Shown piece after piece: positions 12,631-25,230 of a DNA stretch of 64,000 nt. Numbering within the stretch: position 1 is the stretch's first letter; each line of letters opens with the position of its first letter. The DNA comes from Episyrphus balteatus. Taxonomy: Eukaryota > Arthropoda > Insecta > Diptera > Syrphidae. The position numbers and the translations under genes were made by a program. Under the pieces are notes generated by a model. It did not search any database and was not told the DNA's origin. It worked only from the letters and a program-made list of their open reading frames with translations. Location of the stretch: contig NC_079136.1 in the NCBI RefSeq assembly GCF_945859705.1, forward strand, positions 5,187,501 to 5,251,500, given 5' to 3'.

Positions 12631-13291
12631 ACTTAAAACGAAATTTTGTTTAATGTTTCAAATTTGTTAATATCAATAACATAAATGTGTCTTGTCAAAA
12701 TTTAGTTTTAAATATAAATTGAAAGGAAACGATTGTAACCAATTAATTTGTTCTTCTTCTTTTAGATTTTGTTGTTATCGATTTTGTGTTTGAAAGATAG
12801 ATTTTTGTCAACAATAAGGTCAATGTCTTTTGTTTCTTCCTTTCGAACTAACTTCTAGCCATCACTGGCGTATTTGATAACTGCATTTTTTTTTCCTATT
12901 AAAACGAAATAATATAACATTTTTTAACGTTTGTCATCATTTCGTTCATTTTGCACCAACTTACAAGTTTAAATATTTTGACATTCCTGTAGGTACCAAA
13001 GAGCAGTGTCAATATTTCCAAATATTCCAATATAAGAAAATAAGATATTCGATTGTATTCTGTGCTCATCAGACAATTAAAAACGCAAATCAGTTTTCTG
13101 TGCTACAATTCGGAGGACATCATCAAAAACTTTAGCAAAAACATAAATAAAAAGAAAGGGATATTTTGTTGTGCATAGATGAATTTGAATAAATTTTCCT
13201 CCCAATTTTAGTCGTATTTTCCTAAAAATCTTCAGCTTACCTAAATATTATGTGAAACACGTTGAACTTGATTATTATTATATTGGCTATT
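12631..13291. other. AT-rich spacer, nothing recognised
   Basis: No coding frame, terminal repeat or motif that I can support was found between the hAT element and the piggyBac-like element. Confidence 0.5.
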
Positions 13292-13613
13292 TTAACCCTT
13301 TCGAACCCAAGCTATGAAAATCAATATTAAAAAATGTTTTTTCGGTATTATCGGGTCAAAAACATCACAACTAAGAATTATGAATAGTAAGAAGTTATTT
13401 TCCAAAATAATAAATAGCAAAACTAATGTGTTATTCTCATGTTGCATGTAAGTAACATGCACAGCTTATGACCACCAAAAAAAGCCGGAGAACTGAGAAA
13501 ATAACTTTTTATGAAACTATAATGTATGCTACTTCTTCTAAGCAAAAAAACAAAACACTTTCTGCATTAACATTTTTTATATTTTTTTTTTTTAAATTAT
13601 GACTATATACATA

Positions 13614-14534
13614 CACTCCTGCTCAAAATTAACTCACACATTTTTCGTCTGAAGTTATACCCCTGCATCTTATTTTAAAAGGCTTTAAAATTCTTTGGTG
13701 CATTTTTTTGTGTTTTGTTATTGTTTAGCAAGTCGAAAAAATGCTAAACTGCAACAGTATTATCAACCAAAAAAAAGATAAACCAAATTTAACATTTCAA
13801 GGTCTGAAAACTGATTATAAAATAATTTTTATTTTTAAGAAGAAAAATTTAAAAAAAATGGAAGCGGGTGACGGTTCTTTCCCATAATTGTATGCAATAC
13901 TTGGTATAGTCTCCTCTAGCGCATATGACAACCTGGAGTCGTTTGTCCATTCCACTAATTAACTTTTGAAGGTTTTGTTTTAACACTTCTTTCACTGAAT
14001 TTTTCAGTTGATCAAGACTGCTTGGAGATGGATTTCGGTCGCGAATGCATCTTTTCAATATTTCCTACACATGTTCTATTGAATTCAAATCCAGATTTCT
14101 GTGTGGTTAATCCGAAGCTGGAATATTAAAATCTTGAAGATATTCTCAAACTACTCTAGCATGCATTATCGTGCATCAGACTAAACTGTGGACCAAATCT
14201 AGGGGTGATTGGAACCAGATGCTGTTCGAGGGCATCAGTCAAGTATTTTTGGGTACTTAACTTAGGTCTAGAAAGGCTCGCTAACTCCGTAGGTGTTGTA
14301 AAGCAGATTTAACTCCATGAAATTTTATGACTCTTCTTTAAAAGGCTCGCGGGTTAACAGACAGACTTCAGCAAATCTCTCCCCAAATCTTCCCGACAAA
14401 CATATTATTCCATACCTTTAATTTAAGATCACTATTGTCTCATTTGAGAAAATAACCATGATGCTGTGGCATAAAGTAATAGCAGGACTTTACTTTAAAA
14501 TAAATAGGATGTGCGTTAAATTTGAGCAGGAGTG
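13614..14534 (-). mobile_element. Degenerate Tc1-like transposon with DD34E transposase remnant
   Basis: The ends are CACTCCTGCTCAAAATTAAC and its near complement ending GAGCAGGAGTG, each bordered by TA. On the minus strand, through several frame changes, transposase motifs appear in order: FSNET (normally FSDE, so the first Asp region is altered), then MHDNA (second Asp), LNSIEHV (catalytic Glu), and a C-terminus containing ISGMDKRLQVVICARGDYTK, which is typical of Tc1. The N-terminal DNA-binding region is missing and the copy is about 920 bp against a usual 1.3-1.7 kb. It is dead and nested inside the piggyBac-like element. Confidence 0.88.
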
Positions 14535-14669
14535 TATAAAAAAAAAATTTTTGCAAAAAAAAAATGTGAATTTCAGTCTCTTTTTCGATAAAAAAAAATT
14601 TAAAGGTATGATATTTGACCAACTTTTTGTAATAATCCAGTAACTAGGCATTATTATCTTTCAATTAAG

Positions 14670-14693
14670 CCTTAACCTTAACCTTAACCTTAA
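14670..14693. repeat. (CCTTAA)4 short tandem repeat
   Basis: Four perfect copies of CCTTAA (TTAAGG on the other strand) lie between the Tc1 relic and the right end of the piggyBac-like element. It resembles, but is not, the insect telomeric TTAGG unit, so I treat it as a plain microsatellite. Confidence 0.8.
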
Positions 14694-14893
14694 AAATTGT
14701 TTAATTTAATATTTTTTACGAATTTTTAAAAAAATGTTACATAAGAGTAACGCTGGGTCCGAAAGGGTTAAGTTACACAAATTCAGAGAGTGAGCACGTT
14801 AATATATTAACTTCAATTCCCTGATAATCTTATTAAAATAATTTACACCTTCCTTCATATCGAGTCTGTTTTTATTAAATTTATACATATAAC

Positions 14894-16399
14894 CAGAGGC
14901 GGCGGAAGGGGTGTGCGGAGTGTGCCCCCGCACACGGCCCCGCGCTGAGAGGGGCCCCGCGGTCGCTTAATGAAAATGTCTCATAAATAATAAAATCCGA
15001 AAAACCATGTCTCTTCTCTTTATTCAAAACAATCAAATAATTGAAATTGGCTTGTTTCCACTCGATTTCCATAATTCCATCGAGATGAGTCGAAGCATAC
15101 ATTGGCCACTTTTTGCAAAAGTAGGAAAGAAAAAATAAATTAAACAATTTTGTTTTTTTTTTTCTCAAGTGAAGCAGATAATTAGTTTGCCAAGCAACTT
15201 GGATTATCTAAAATTTTGCTTTAAAATTCCCAATTAAATTTAAAATACAAAATCTCAGTGATAAAAACAGTTTTTTTTTCTTTTTTCTATTTTTCAATTT
15301 TGTATAAGTAGGTATTTAAAATTGTATGAAATAAGTTTTTGTAAAGGTTAAGAATGGGTAAACTTTACTTCCCGTAACAAATGATTTCGAAAGACATCGT
15401 TGTTAAAGTAAAAACACAAGTTCTCAACTATTTTAACAACGAAAAGAAATAGTGTTGAAACTATTTACATTGTTTTACTTTGCAAATTTTCAAATAATGC
15501 AAAGTTATATTTTTAGCACTTTTTAGTTTGCAAAAAAAAACATCAAAAATTTGCAAAGTGCAAAGTGGGGAACTTTTAATTTTTGGTGCAACACTTTGCA
15601 CTTTTACTTTGCAGAAAAGTATTGTTTTGCAAAGTTGCAAAATGCAAAGTGCACTTTTAGAAAAGTATAATTTAATCAAAAAAGCAATCAAGTGTTAGTT
15701 TTTATTTTGATAAAAAAAGTTTGATTTTTATTTGAATTGTCAAATTTTAGAAAATTTTGCATTTAATTTTTCTGAAATTTGGAATGTAGATTAAAAATGT
15801 CTGCAAGATTTCATATCAATTTTACTTAAAATAGTTTTTTTCCGAAAAATGTTTATATCGATTTCTAACGATTTTGATTTTTTCTAAAAACGCGCCCTAA
15901 TAAAAGAAATCAAATTGCTGAAATTCATTCTAGATGTTGTTTTTTTATTTGATTTGAAGAACGAATTATTTTTTTTTTTAAGTACGTTTTAGAACATTTA
16001 ACAAAAAATCTTATTTATATAAAAAGTTTTAAAAATTAAAGCAATCTGAAACTTAAGAAAAAGTTCTAGAGATCGAGTAGTGCATATTGTTTTTTATCTA
16101 CAGCCCTGTTCCATTGGAAGTGGTAGTCTTCTAATAGTAGATGTTTTGGTTAATCTAGTACTATCATCTACTGTCTTGGAAATCGATAGTAAACTACTAG
16201 TAGTACTTTGCCACCTTCCAAAGGAACAGGGCTTACATTGAAATGAAACGTTTTGTCTTAAGTTTGTTATTAGAATTTTGAACTTGAACTTGGACGGAAG
16301 ATTTGATACTTTTTTCAAAATAATAGTCCAAATTCATTTTCTCAGGGGCCCCGAAAATTTAGCACACGCCTCATTTTGGTCTAGCGCCCGCCGCCTCTG
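14894..16399. mobile_element. hAT-type MITE with GC-rich tips
   Basis: Perfect 8-bp duplications CATATAAC occur at 14886-14893 and 16400-16407. The ends are CAGAGGCGGCGG and its exact complement CCGCCGCCTCTG. The 5' tip is very GC-rich (14894-14970) while the interior is AT-rich with inverted GCAAAGT-type motifs (15470-15660). There is no transposase. A smaller TA-flanked palindrome sits inside near 16103-16233. Confidence 0.85.
16103..16233. mobile_element. 130-bp TA-flanked palindromic MITE
   Basis: AGCCCTGTTCCATTGGAAG on the left pairs with the complement of CTTCCAAAGGAACAGGGCT on the right. TA lies directly outside the right end and one base outside the left end, so the boundary is uncertain by one base. 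The centre is also inverted (TAGTAGATG against CATCTACTG). It is nested in the GC-tipped hAT MITE. Confidence 0.65.
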
Positions 16400-16701
16400 C
16401 ATATAACCGATACTTGCTGCCAAAAAATTCGAAGTCTACAAACAACTCCTGTTTGACTTATAGCTTAGGCAAACGGCAATAAGACGTTAAGTCAAAAATA
16501 GCAAAAGAAATAAAAAAATCATGTGTGCAATTCACAGTGGTAGAAGTGAAACCTAAAAAATCATTTTTCTTGCAAAAAAAAAATAGAAAAAATCTACCTA
16601 TTTTTATTCAATCACCTTCAAATCCATGTTTTTTAAATGACAACCTATATAAATTTTATATCATCTGAAAGCTTATTGTCTAACCTAAAAATATATATAT
16701 A

Positions 16702-17778
16702 CAGGGTGTCCCAAAAGTAATGGATCAAACGAAATATGCTGATAGGCCAACTTTAGGGCTCTCAGAATTTGGTAACTTGTTCATCCCAAATCCTTACGGT
16801 TTTCGATTTAATGCAGTTTTTGTGCAATTTCGAAAAATCCTGACTTTGCAACAGTATTTTGCTTCCTCCGCTCATAATTGATTTTTGTTTTTTACAATTC
16901 TTTCACTAAAATATTGCCTAATAATAAGAAATAATTAATTAATCAAAATATTTTTTAATTCATACGCCATTTTGCTGCAAATTAATTGACAGTTCCATAT
17001 TTTATAAAAACTCAATTTCTTACTTTTATTTCAGAGCAACGCCCTGAACAAAATTTGAATGGTATGACACTGGTTTATTATTTTGAAAACTTGCCGTGTT
17101 TTTGCAGTTTTTAAAAATGTATACAAATTTCCAAAGTTGAAACTAGAACGAAAGATATTACAATTTGAATGCAAGAAAACAGAGGTTATCAGAGCAAAAT
17201 AACAAACAAAAATCGAGTATTTTATTACAAAAGAAATAAACAAACAACAGCCGAGAAAATGTGTTTATTTTTCTTTGTTATTTTTCTCTGAAAAGCCCTG
17301 TTCTGTTGCTTTTAAATTGTAATATCTTTAGTTCTAACTTCAACTTTGGAAACTTTTATACAGTTTTGAAAACTGCAATAACACGGCAAGTTTTTAAAAT
17401 AATGAACCTGTACCACACCATACAAATTTTTTTCAGGGTGTTGCTCTGAAATAAAAGTAAGAAATTGAGTTTTTATAAAACATGGAACTGTTAATTAATT
17501 TGCAGCAAAATGGCGTATGAATTAAAAAATATTTTGATTAATTAATTATTTCTTATTATTAGGCAATATTTTAATGAAAGAATTGTAAAAAACAAAAATC
17601 AATTATGAGCGGAGGAAGCAAAATACTGTTGCAAAGTCAGGATTTTTCGAAATTGCACAAAAACTGCATTAAATCGAAAACCGTAAGGATTTGGGATGAA
17701 CAAGTTACCAAATTCTGAGAGCCCTCAAGTTGGCCTATCAGCATATTTCGTTTGATCCATTACTTTCGGGACACCCTG
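16702..17778. mobile_element. 1077-bp palindromic Tc1/mariner-like MITE, family B copy 1
   Basis: It starts CAGGGTGTCCCAAAAGTAAT and ends with its near complement ATTACTTTCGGGACACCCTG, flanked by TA. The two halves are inverted copies almost to the centre (about 17240). An inner pair, CAGAGCAACGCCCTGA near 17034 and TCAGGGTGTTGCTCTG near 17434, may mark an older element within it. No transposase. It is inserted between two 188-bp units of the family M left arm. Confidence 0.85.
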
Positions 17779-18539
17779 TATATCGATCAGGTCTATGAGA
17801 CATCTACAAAAAGAGCTAGAATTTTTTAAACTCGATGAAATTTCATCAAAAAAAGCAAAAAAAAAAAACATTTATTTTTATGTTCTCATGCTATTAATTC
17901 AATTTTTTTGTTTGACAACCTATAAAAAATTTTGTACCATGTGAAAGCTTATTGTTTCACCTTGTATAATGATGAATAAATCTTATTTCAAAGATGTCTA
18001 CAAGAGAAGTTAGAATTTTTGAAATCAACCATGTTGAATTTCCAGACTGAGATTACGGTACTTCCTACACTGGTAGCTGGTCATCGCCAACAGATCTCCA
18101 CAGGTGTTTTGAGGTATTTTTCAATTTAAGATTGTGTAACTTGTAGAGCACGTGACGTTATGTGTGATATATGAAATAAAAGGTTATGTTATCAGCATGT
18201 GTATTAAAGTTAAATCAAATTTGTATGTGCACTAGATCAAAAGATATAACGTGTGTTGGAAAAGAACATCTTTTTACCGTTATCTCCTAATTTTGAATAT
18301 GAAATTAATTGAAATTTTGTACAGTTATAATTTTATAATTTATTTAATTACCTATCTACAGTACAAATTTCATTCATCTATCTATTAAAACAAAAAAGTT
18401 ATAACAAGTTGAAGTCGTGTCGCGTTTCATCTTGTTTCAAATCACTACGATACTAAAGAAGTTTTCACTTCAAAAATATTCTTCCTAGTTAATAGCTATT
18501 TTGAAGAAAGCTTACTTTGCTTTCCATCATAACCATATA

Positions 18540-19616
18540 CAGGGTGTCCCAAAAGTAATGGATCAAACGAAATATGCTGATAGGCCAACTTTAGGGCTCT
18601 CAGAATTAGGTAACTTGTTCATCCCAAATCCTTACGGTTTTCGATTTAATGCAGTTTTTGTGAAATTTCGAAAAATCCCGACTTTGCAACAGTATTTTGC
18701 TTCCTCCGCTCACAATTGATTTTTGTTTTTTACAATTCTTTCACTAAAACATTGCCTAATAATAAGAAATAATTAATTAATCAAAATATTTTTCATTTCA
18801 TACGCCATTTTGCTGCAAATTAATTAACAGTTCCATGTTTTATAAAAACTCAATTTCTTTCTTTTATTTCAGAGCAACACCCTGAAAAAAATTTTTATGG
18901 TGTGGCACTAGTTCATTATTTTGAAAACTTGCCATGTTATTGCAGTTTTCAAAAATGTATAAAAGTTTCCAAAGTTGAAGTTAGAACTGAAGATATTACA
19001 ATTTAAAAGCAACAAAACAGGGTTTTTCAGAGAAAAATAACAAAGAAAAATAAACACATTTTCTCAACTGTTGTTTGTTTATTTCCTTTTGAACAAAAGC
19101 CTCGATTTTTGTTTGTTATTTTGCTCTGAAAACTTCTGTTTTTTTGCATTCAAATTGTAATATCTTTTGTTCTAATTTCAACTTTGGAAATTATTATACA
19201 TTTTTGAAAACTGCAATAACACGACAAGTTTTCAAAATAATAAACCAGTGCCACACCATACAAATTTTTTTCAGGGTGTTGCTATGAAATAAAAGAAAGA
19301 AATTGAGTTTTTATAAAACATGGAACTGTTAATTAATTTGCAGCAAAATGGCGTATGAAATGAAAAATATTTTGATTAATTAATTATTTCTTATTATTAG
19401 GCAATGTTTTAGTGAAAGAATTGTAAAAAACAAAAATCAATTGTGAGCGGAGGAAGCAAAATACTGTTGCAAAGTCGGGATTTTTCGAAATTTCACAAAA
19501 ACTGCATTAAATCGAAAACCGTAAGGATTTGGGATGAACAAGTTACCTAATTCTGAGAGCCCTAAAGTTGGCCTATCAGCATATTTCGTTTGATCCATTA
19601 CTTATGGGACACCCTG
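18540..19616. mobile_element. 1077-bp palindromic MITE, family B copy 2
   Basis: It has the same ends (CAGGGTGTCCCAAAAGTAAT and ATTACTTATGGGACACCCTG), the same TA flanks and the same length as copy 1. The arms are nearly identical to each other and to copy 1. The apparent coding frame at 18501-18719 spans the left arm and is not a gene. Confidence 0.87.
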
Positions 19617-19618
19617 TA

Positions 19619-21605
19619 TTTCAATATGGCCTTGAACTTGTAGGGTTGCCTGTAATGTAAACAAGAAATATAATATACAAATATAATATACAAACCTTTA
19701 ATCGTATAAATTCGGATTAAACTTTTATGTATATTACAAAAAAAAGTACGTATACGCCAGAGTGAACATCAATATTTTCTTTTGTACTTGCGGTAGAAGT
19801 AGTCATACATATGTCAAGTCTGTAAATCTATCAGAATATCAAAATGTCAGTCAGTGTCTATCTTTCTAGCCTATCTGACAATGAACGAAATCACAAGTAT
19901 TGGATGCTTTTCTAGAAATGTTAAGGTTAAGATGATTTTGCGTCACTCGCAATTCTATGATATTTTCAAATTCTCATGCAAACATAAATAAAAACACATA
20001 CATTTATCATTTATTAGAGAAACATGCCAAATTACCAACATTCTTCTGTCTTCAATCAATAGATTGCCTTATAAATAGACCCGAATTGATGAGTTATTCA
20101 TCCAAGACCTTCCCGTTCGTAATTTAATTTTTAACAACGTGTTTTATAAAAGTACACCTGAGAATCTATTTCCAACCCATATCAATCTTTCATGACGAAA
20201 AAAACTGAATGGTAATCTTCGGCAGTATATTCCCTATCAAATCAACTTAATTCCTCTAGGAATATTTTTCACAGTTCCCAAAACGCTAATTTTTGTTTAT
20301 TACCAAACCTTATTGGTGTAATCATCCCACTCTCATCATTTACTGTTAAATATGCGCCCAAAGTTCAGGCATTTTCTTAATTAAACACAAAATAGAATAG
20401 ATATACCAACGAGTATATGAATTTCTAAATAAAATGAATAATAATAAATCAACATTTGATTAATGACTTAAGCTTAGCTAAATTCTCAAAGAATAAATAA
20501 GTTCTCATAATAAAATATACACACACAAAATACAGCACCCTTGTACATATTTTCTATTCTAATCCCATTTATTAAGTTCATTTCGTTCATTTTCATTAAA
20601 TACCCCCGAAATGAGGGTTAGTGATCCCTTTTTTGGTCTTATAAATTATTAAAAGCCCTTTAATTCTCCCAATTTTAAGAATTTTGGGGTTTTCAAGGTT
20701 AGTTATTTAGTTTTAGTTAGTAAGAATGTGTTAGGATTCTCTGTTTTGATTATTTTCTTTGAACATTTACCTAACCTATAATAAAGTTTATTGAAAAGGT
20801 TTAGTTGGAAGTTTAATATATATTTAAATCCATTGGGTTATTTTTAATGAACATTCTATTAAATTATGGCTTATAACTTAACTATTTACGAAGTTATATA
20901 AAAGGAAGTAAGGTTAAGAAGATAAATCAGAGGGTTGAGACAAATTCCTGAAATTGTCACTTATGGTTGAGATTAATTTTCTTTTTTTGTGGGGCTAAAA
21001 AAATGTAACAAAATTACGTATTTTCCTTCCTTCCATTTTGTTTTTTTTTTTTTTTTTTTTGGTTTCATTTTATCAGTAAGTTATTTCTAAGAAATTGGGT
21101 CAAATAACACGATGCTTATTAAATCTGAGAGATTGAATAGATTTTTCGCTGTTAGGAAAAAAAAGTAAATAATTTTATTTGAATAAAAACGTTAGCTTTT
21201 AGTGGATAAATATATTGATTTATATGAAGACTTTGCTTGTGATTATTACCATATTGGAAATATGAGTATTTAATCCTCTTTTTTTTTTTCTTTCAAATTT
21301 GACATATTTCACTGGAAATTTGGTTTATTTGTACACGAAAATTTACTCAGAAAACTTTGACATCAAAACATTTCTTGCAAATGTCTGATTTGAAAAACAT
21401 CAATGGGAATAAATGATATTAAGCGTGGACTAATACATACATATTAGATAACGTGTTGACAAGATGACATTTACAAAAATCAACGCACAAGAATATCTTG
21501 ACAGTAGGAAGGAAAACAAACCCTTCATCATCAACAGCGCCATCACTTAATGATGAATTTTCAAAAACTAAGACAGTTCCAGGTAACGGTCATTTTTCTT
21601 CCCGT
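19619..21605. other. AT-rich non-coding stretch in the loop of the family M complex
   Basis: No coding frame of note. A segment with GTACGTATACGCC near 19747 has a similar counterpart near 33084, suggesting an unclassified dispersed repeat. Otherwise nothing is recognised. Confidence 0.5.
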
Positions 21606-21689
21606 GACAGAATCAGCGTTACCGCTAAGCGACTTTAGTCGCTATTAGCGACCTTTTTGAAGCCTTAGCGACCAAGCGACGACTTTTTA

Positions 21690-21919
21690 TTCAATGCTTT
21701 AATAAATTCTTGATTGGTTGTAAAAAAAAATCTTTCAAATCAATCGTAGTTTGGCAAAGATAAAGCCAGATAAGGGAAAAGAGAACAAACATTATAAAAA
21801 CCGTGGTAACTCGAAAACGGGACGAAAACGAGAAAATTACCTCTTAAAATTTTCGACGTAAAATGACCTCAGGAATTCATAGTTTTCGTTTGGGGTGGTT
21901 ACTGTGGGACACCCTGTAT
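21690..21919. mobile_element. Right half of a family A palindromic MITE
   Basis: It matches the right arm of the 5232-5935 element, including TCGAAAACGGGACGAAAACG, and ends GGGACACCCTG before TATA. The left arm is missing and the fragment joins directly to family M sequence. Confidence 0.75.
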
Positions 21920-21920
21920 A

Positions 21921-22095
21921 TACAGCGAAAACAATAGGCTTTCAGATGGTATAAAATTTATATAACAAAAATGGATTTTTTACCTTTTACGCATTGTAAA
22001 AATCTATGTATGGCTTAGAAAAAATATTAAACTTTTTAATGGCGTAATTTTTTTGTAAGTTTTTCATATAAAAAAAGTTGATATAATGAGAAAAG
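21921..22095. repeat. Fragment of family M
   Basis: Contains the CTTTCAGATGGTATAAAATT motif found in the 188-bp units at 26.4-26.9 kb, followed by the tip-proximal segment with GCATTGTAAAAATCTATGTA also seen near 26960. It sits between the family A and family B fragments. Confidence 0.6.
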
Positions 22096-22116
22096 AAAAA
22101 GAGGTATTTGATTTAG

Positions 22117-22848
22117 CAGAGCAACACCCTGAAAAAAATTTGTATAGTGTGACTCTGGTTTATAACACTTGACGTGGTATTGCAGTTTTCAAAAATGGAC
22201 AAAACTTTCCAAAGTTGAAATTAGAACGAAAGATATTACAGTTTGAATGCAAAAAAACAGAGGTTTTCAGAGCAAAATAACAAATAAAAATCGAGGCTTT
22301 AATTCAAAAAGAAATAAACAAACAACAGTCCAGAAAATGTGTTTATTTTTCTTTGTTATTTTTCTCTGAAGAGCCCTGTTTTGGTGCTTTTAAATTGTAA
22401 TATCTTTAGTTTTAACTTCAACTTTGGAAAGTTTTATACATTTTTGAAAACTGCAATAACACGGCAAGTTTTCAAAATAATAAACCAGAGTCACACTATA
22501 CAAATTTTTTTCAGGGTGTTGCTCTGAAATAAAAGTAAGAAATTGAGTTTTTATAAAATAAGGAACTGTTAATTAATTTGCAGCAAAATGGCGTATGGAA
22601 TAAAAAAAATTTTGATTAATCGTTCTTATTATTAGGCAATGTTTTAGTGAAAGAATTATAAGAAACAAAAATCAATAATGAGCGGAGGAAGCAAAATACT
22701 GTTGCAAAGTCGTGATTTTTCGAAATTTCGCAAAAACTGCATTAAATCGAAAACCGTAACTTGTTCATCCCAAGTTAAAAAATTCTGAGAGCCCTCAAGT
22801 TGGCCTATCAGCATATTTGGTTTGATCCATTACTTTTGGGACACCCTG
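22117..22848. mobile_element. Left-truncated family B palindromic MITE, copy 3
   Basis: It begins at the inner CAGAGCAACACCCTGA segment of family B and continues through the palindrome centre to the full right end, GGGACACCCTG, followed by TA. About 330 bp of the left arm are absent. Confidence 0.78.
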
Positions 22849-23612
22849 TATATGTATGTTAGGTCTTAATCTTTAGTTTAAGTACTTTATACTATAAGAT
22901 TTAATATATCTTATAATTTTTTTTACAAAAAAGTTGTCAAATAAATAATTTTTAGATCATTTTTTTAACAAAAGCACACGACCTGTGCTTTCGTTATCAC
23001 GTAAAATCATTGTCCGTAAACCGGCTTTACAGACAACCACTTTTTAGTTTCTAATTTTGTTATTTTTTTGTTTCAAGACAACTTGTGTTTATTTTTCTAT
23101 GTAAAACATATGAAAACGGTTTAGCGACCTTTTTTTCATATACCTAGCGACTTTTTCGACAAAAAAAAAACGACTTTTTTCAATTTTTTAGATTAGCGAC
23201 CTTTTTTTTCTGAAATCGACTTTTTTAGCGACCTTTAAAAAAATTTCAACGGTAACGGACAGAATTCAGTTTTTAATATATGTGTTGCATTATTCGTCAT
23301 ATTAATCTCAAAATGACTGTTGATTTAGTTTATATGTACAAATTTAAGATTAATTTGCGCCTAAAATAGATTCAGAAAAACAGAACATTTGACGTTTTCG
23401 AAACAACGCATTTTAGCCAGTCTAACGCCCTTAAATACAATTAAAAACATGATCGTAGAACGGCATCTTCTACCCAAATTCAGAGGTTTTCCGGGTCAAG
23501 AGTTTTCAGTTTCGTAATCTACATTTCAAAAAAGTACCCTATCACAAGAAAAAATTGTGTAGACTTATTTTATTTGCAATTTTAATACAGTTCGTACGGA
23601 TACCATGTATAC

Positions 23613-25230
23613 TAGGGTGTGTCACTTTTGTACCCTAATTTTGCAATGTAATAGTGGCCAAAAGTTTTATTAGGGTCTAAGGTTTAATAATATGTAAAAA
23701 AAAATTATAATATCATTCGTCTTTGCCTCGCTCAAATCGGTTGAAGTTGTTAGGAAAAAACTATTTTATATGAAAAAATTATTTTTTTTCTTCGCATATT
23801 ATTTCGCAGCTTCTTTCCTAAGTGTTCAATTCCAACAAATATAAGCTTAAAAGTTTTTTCTTATAAAGATATACCTACAAGGTGTCCGGTAGAAAATGGA
23901 TAAGCCGGAAATGAGTGATAGGTGCACTTTTGACTGTTCTGAAACCGAATAGAAAAAGTTTCTATCGCAACCAGTTTAGAAAATATTAGCTTTTTTTCGT
24001 TTAGTGTACTTTAAATTTCATCATCTTACGTTTTCTTTAACCACAACCACGAATGAATGAATTTTATTAATTTCTCATTTTTATAATTTTCTACAATAAT
24101 TGGCTCAATACATAAGAAGTTAAAAGTTTTTAAAACTGTTGCATCTTTTCTTTAAAAAAATTTTGAAATTTGTTTTTCGATGCAAAATGTGAAAAAAAAT
24201 TTTTATGAAAATTTTCAAAAAAAATCCATAGAACCGTAGGTGGCCAACTTTTTTAAAAATATGGGCGTCCAAAGGGGATTGCAGAATGGTAAAACTTTGT
24301 ATCAAATCTAGAGTTACTAGCAAGTTATTGGTACCAAAGTGCAAAAAAAGGCTATTAATTTAATAAATTATTTTAACTGTAAAATCTTAAGTTTTTCAAA
24401 TTTCTGAAACAAATGCATGGATTCCATCAGTTTTTTTAATCAGTCATATTTTACAATAATTCTTCTTACACATAACTATTAAAAAAGTGTTATAACCGTT
24501 GAACAATGGCTATAAAAAAAATAATTTAACTTTTTTTTAATGCAAAGTAGAAAAAAAAGTATTTGTTTGCTCAGTTTAAGCATGGGCATACAATTGTGCA
24601 TCGGGACAGCTTGTTTTGAGTTTTGACTTCTTAATGATCTCATTTTAAAGAAAAATTGAGATCTTTGGTCCAGTTGGCCCAATGCAACCTCATCAAAAAT
24701 GTTGCAATGTTTTCGAATTTGTGTTCAATTCCCAAACTTATTGGGCTACGAAAAACATCCAATATTTGTTAGATGCAATTTAATTTACAGTTAATATTGT
24801 GAGCCACTTCTTATTTTATCTTTTAAACTGGTTATTAGCAAATTAGCAAACAAATATTTTTTTTCTACTTTGCATTAAAAAAAAAAAGTTAAGCTAAATA
24901 TTTTCTAAACTGGTTGCGATAGAAACTTTTTCTATTCGGTTTCAGAACAGTCAAAAGTGCACCTATCAGCCATTTCCGGCTTATCCATTTTCTACCGGAC
25001 ACCCTGTATATTTAATATATTTGTTTAACCGGCACAATTAAAAAAAAAACATATATTTCAAAAATCTCTAAAAACTCAAATTTCTTCGATTTCTTCCTAT
25101 ATTTTGAGCGAGCCAAAGATATTAATTAAAATGAATATTGTAAACGCTGGATTTATTTTTGATAAGTAATGCAACTTTTAAAAGCTATTACTTATGAAAA
25201 TTCCATACTTTAGCATTTTGACACACCCTA
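23613..25230. mobile_element. hAT-type element hosting a family C MITE
   Basis: Perfect 8-bp duplications ATGTATAC occur at 23605-23612 and 25231-25238, fitting the hAT target consensus nTnnnnAn. The ends are TAGGGTGTGTCA and its complement TGACACACCCTA. Removing the nested element leaves about 490 bp with no coding capacity. Confidence 0.85.
23878..25006. mobile_element. TA-flanked palindromic MITE, family C
   Basis: The ends are CAAGGTGTCCGGTAGAAAAT and ATTTTCTACCGGACACCCTG, with TA outside each. Arms of about 100 bp are nearly perfect inverted copies, including the segment with TTGCGATAGAAACTTTTTCT. The interior is less symmetric. It shares GGTGTCC near its tips with families A and B but has a different body. 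Confidence 0.8.

Larger units (their letters stand above)
13296..14767. mobile_element. piggyBac-like element carrying a nested Tc1 relic
   Basis: TTAA flanks it at 13292-13295 and 14768-14771. The ends are CCCTTTCGAACCCAAGC and, complemented from the right, CCCTTTCGGACCCAGC, with one mismatch and a one-base gap. Removing the internal Tc1 copy leaves about 550 bp, so the host element is a MITE. It is a different family from the other three TTAA elements in the window. Confidence 0.78.
21614..23257. mobile_element. hAT-type element with TAGCGACC subterminal repeats
   Basis: Perfect 8-bp duplications GACAGAAT occur at 21606-21613 and 23258-23265. The left end reads CAGCGTTACCG and the right end complements to CGTTACCG. 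Multiple copies of AGCGACCTTTTT or AGCGACTTT lie just inside both ends in inverted orientation (21626-21690 and 23125-23235). The interior is a chimera of three other families: a right half of family A, a piece of family M, and a partial family B. No transposase. Confidence 0.75.

Noticed and set aside
14670..14693. Possible interstitial telomere repeat
   Set aside because: The unit is TTAAGG, not TTAGG, with only four copies; flies generally lack TTAGG telomeres.
17261..22527. Similar 62-codon frames at 17261 and 22339
   Set aside because: They lie in the palindromic arms of family B MITEs and reflect repeat homology, not a gene.
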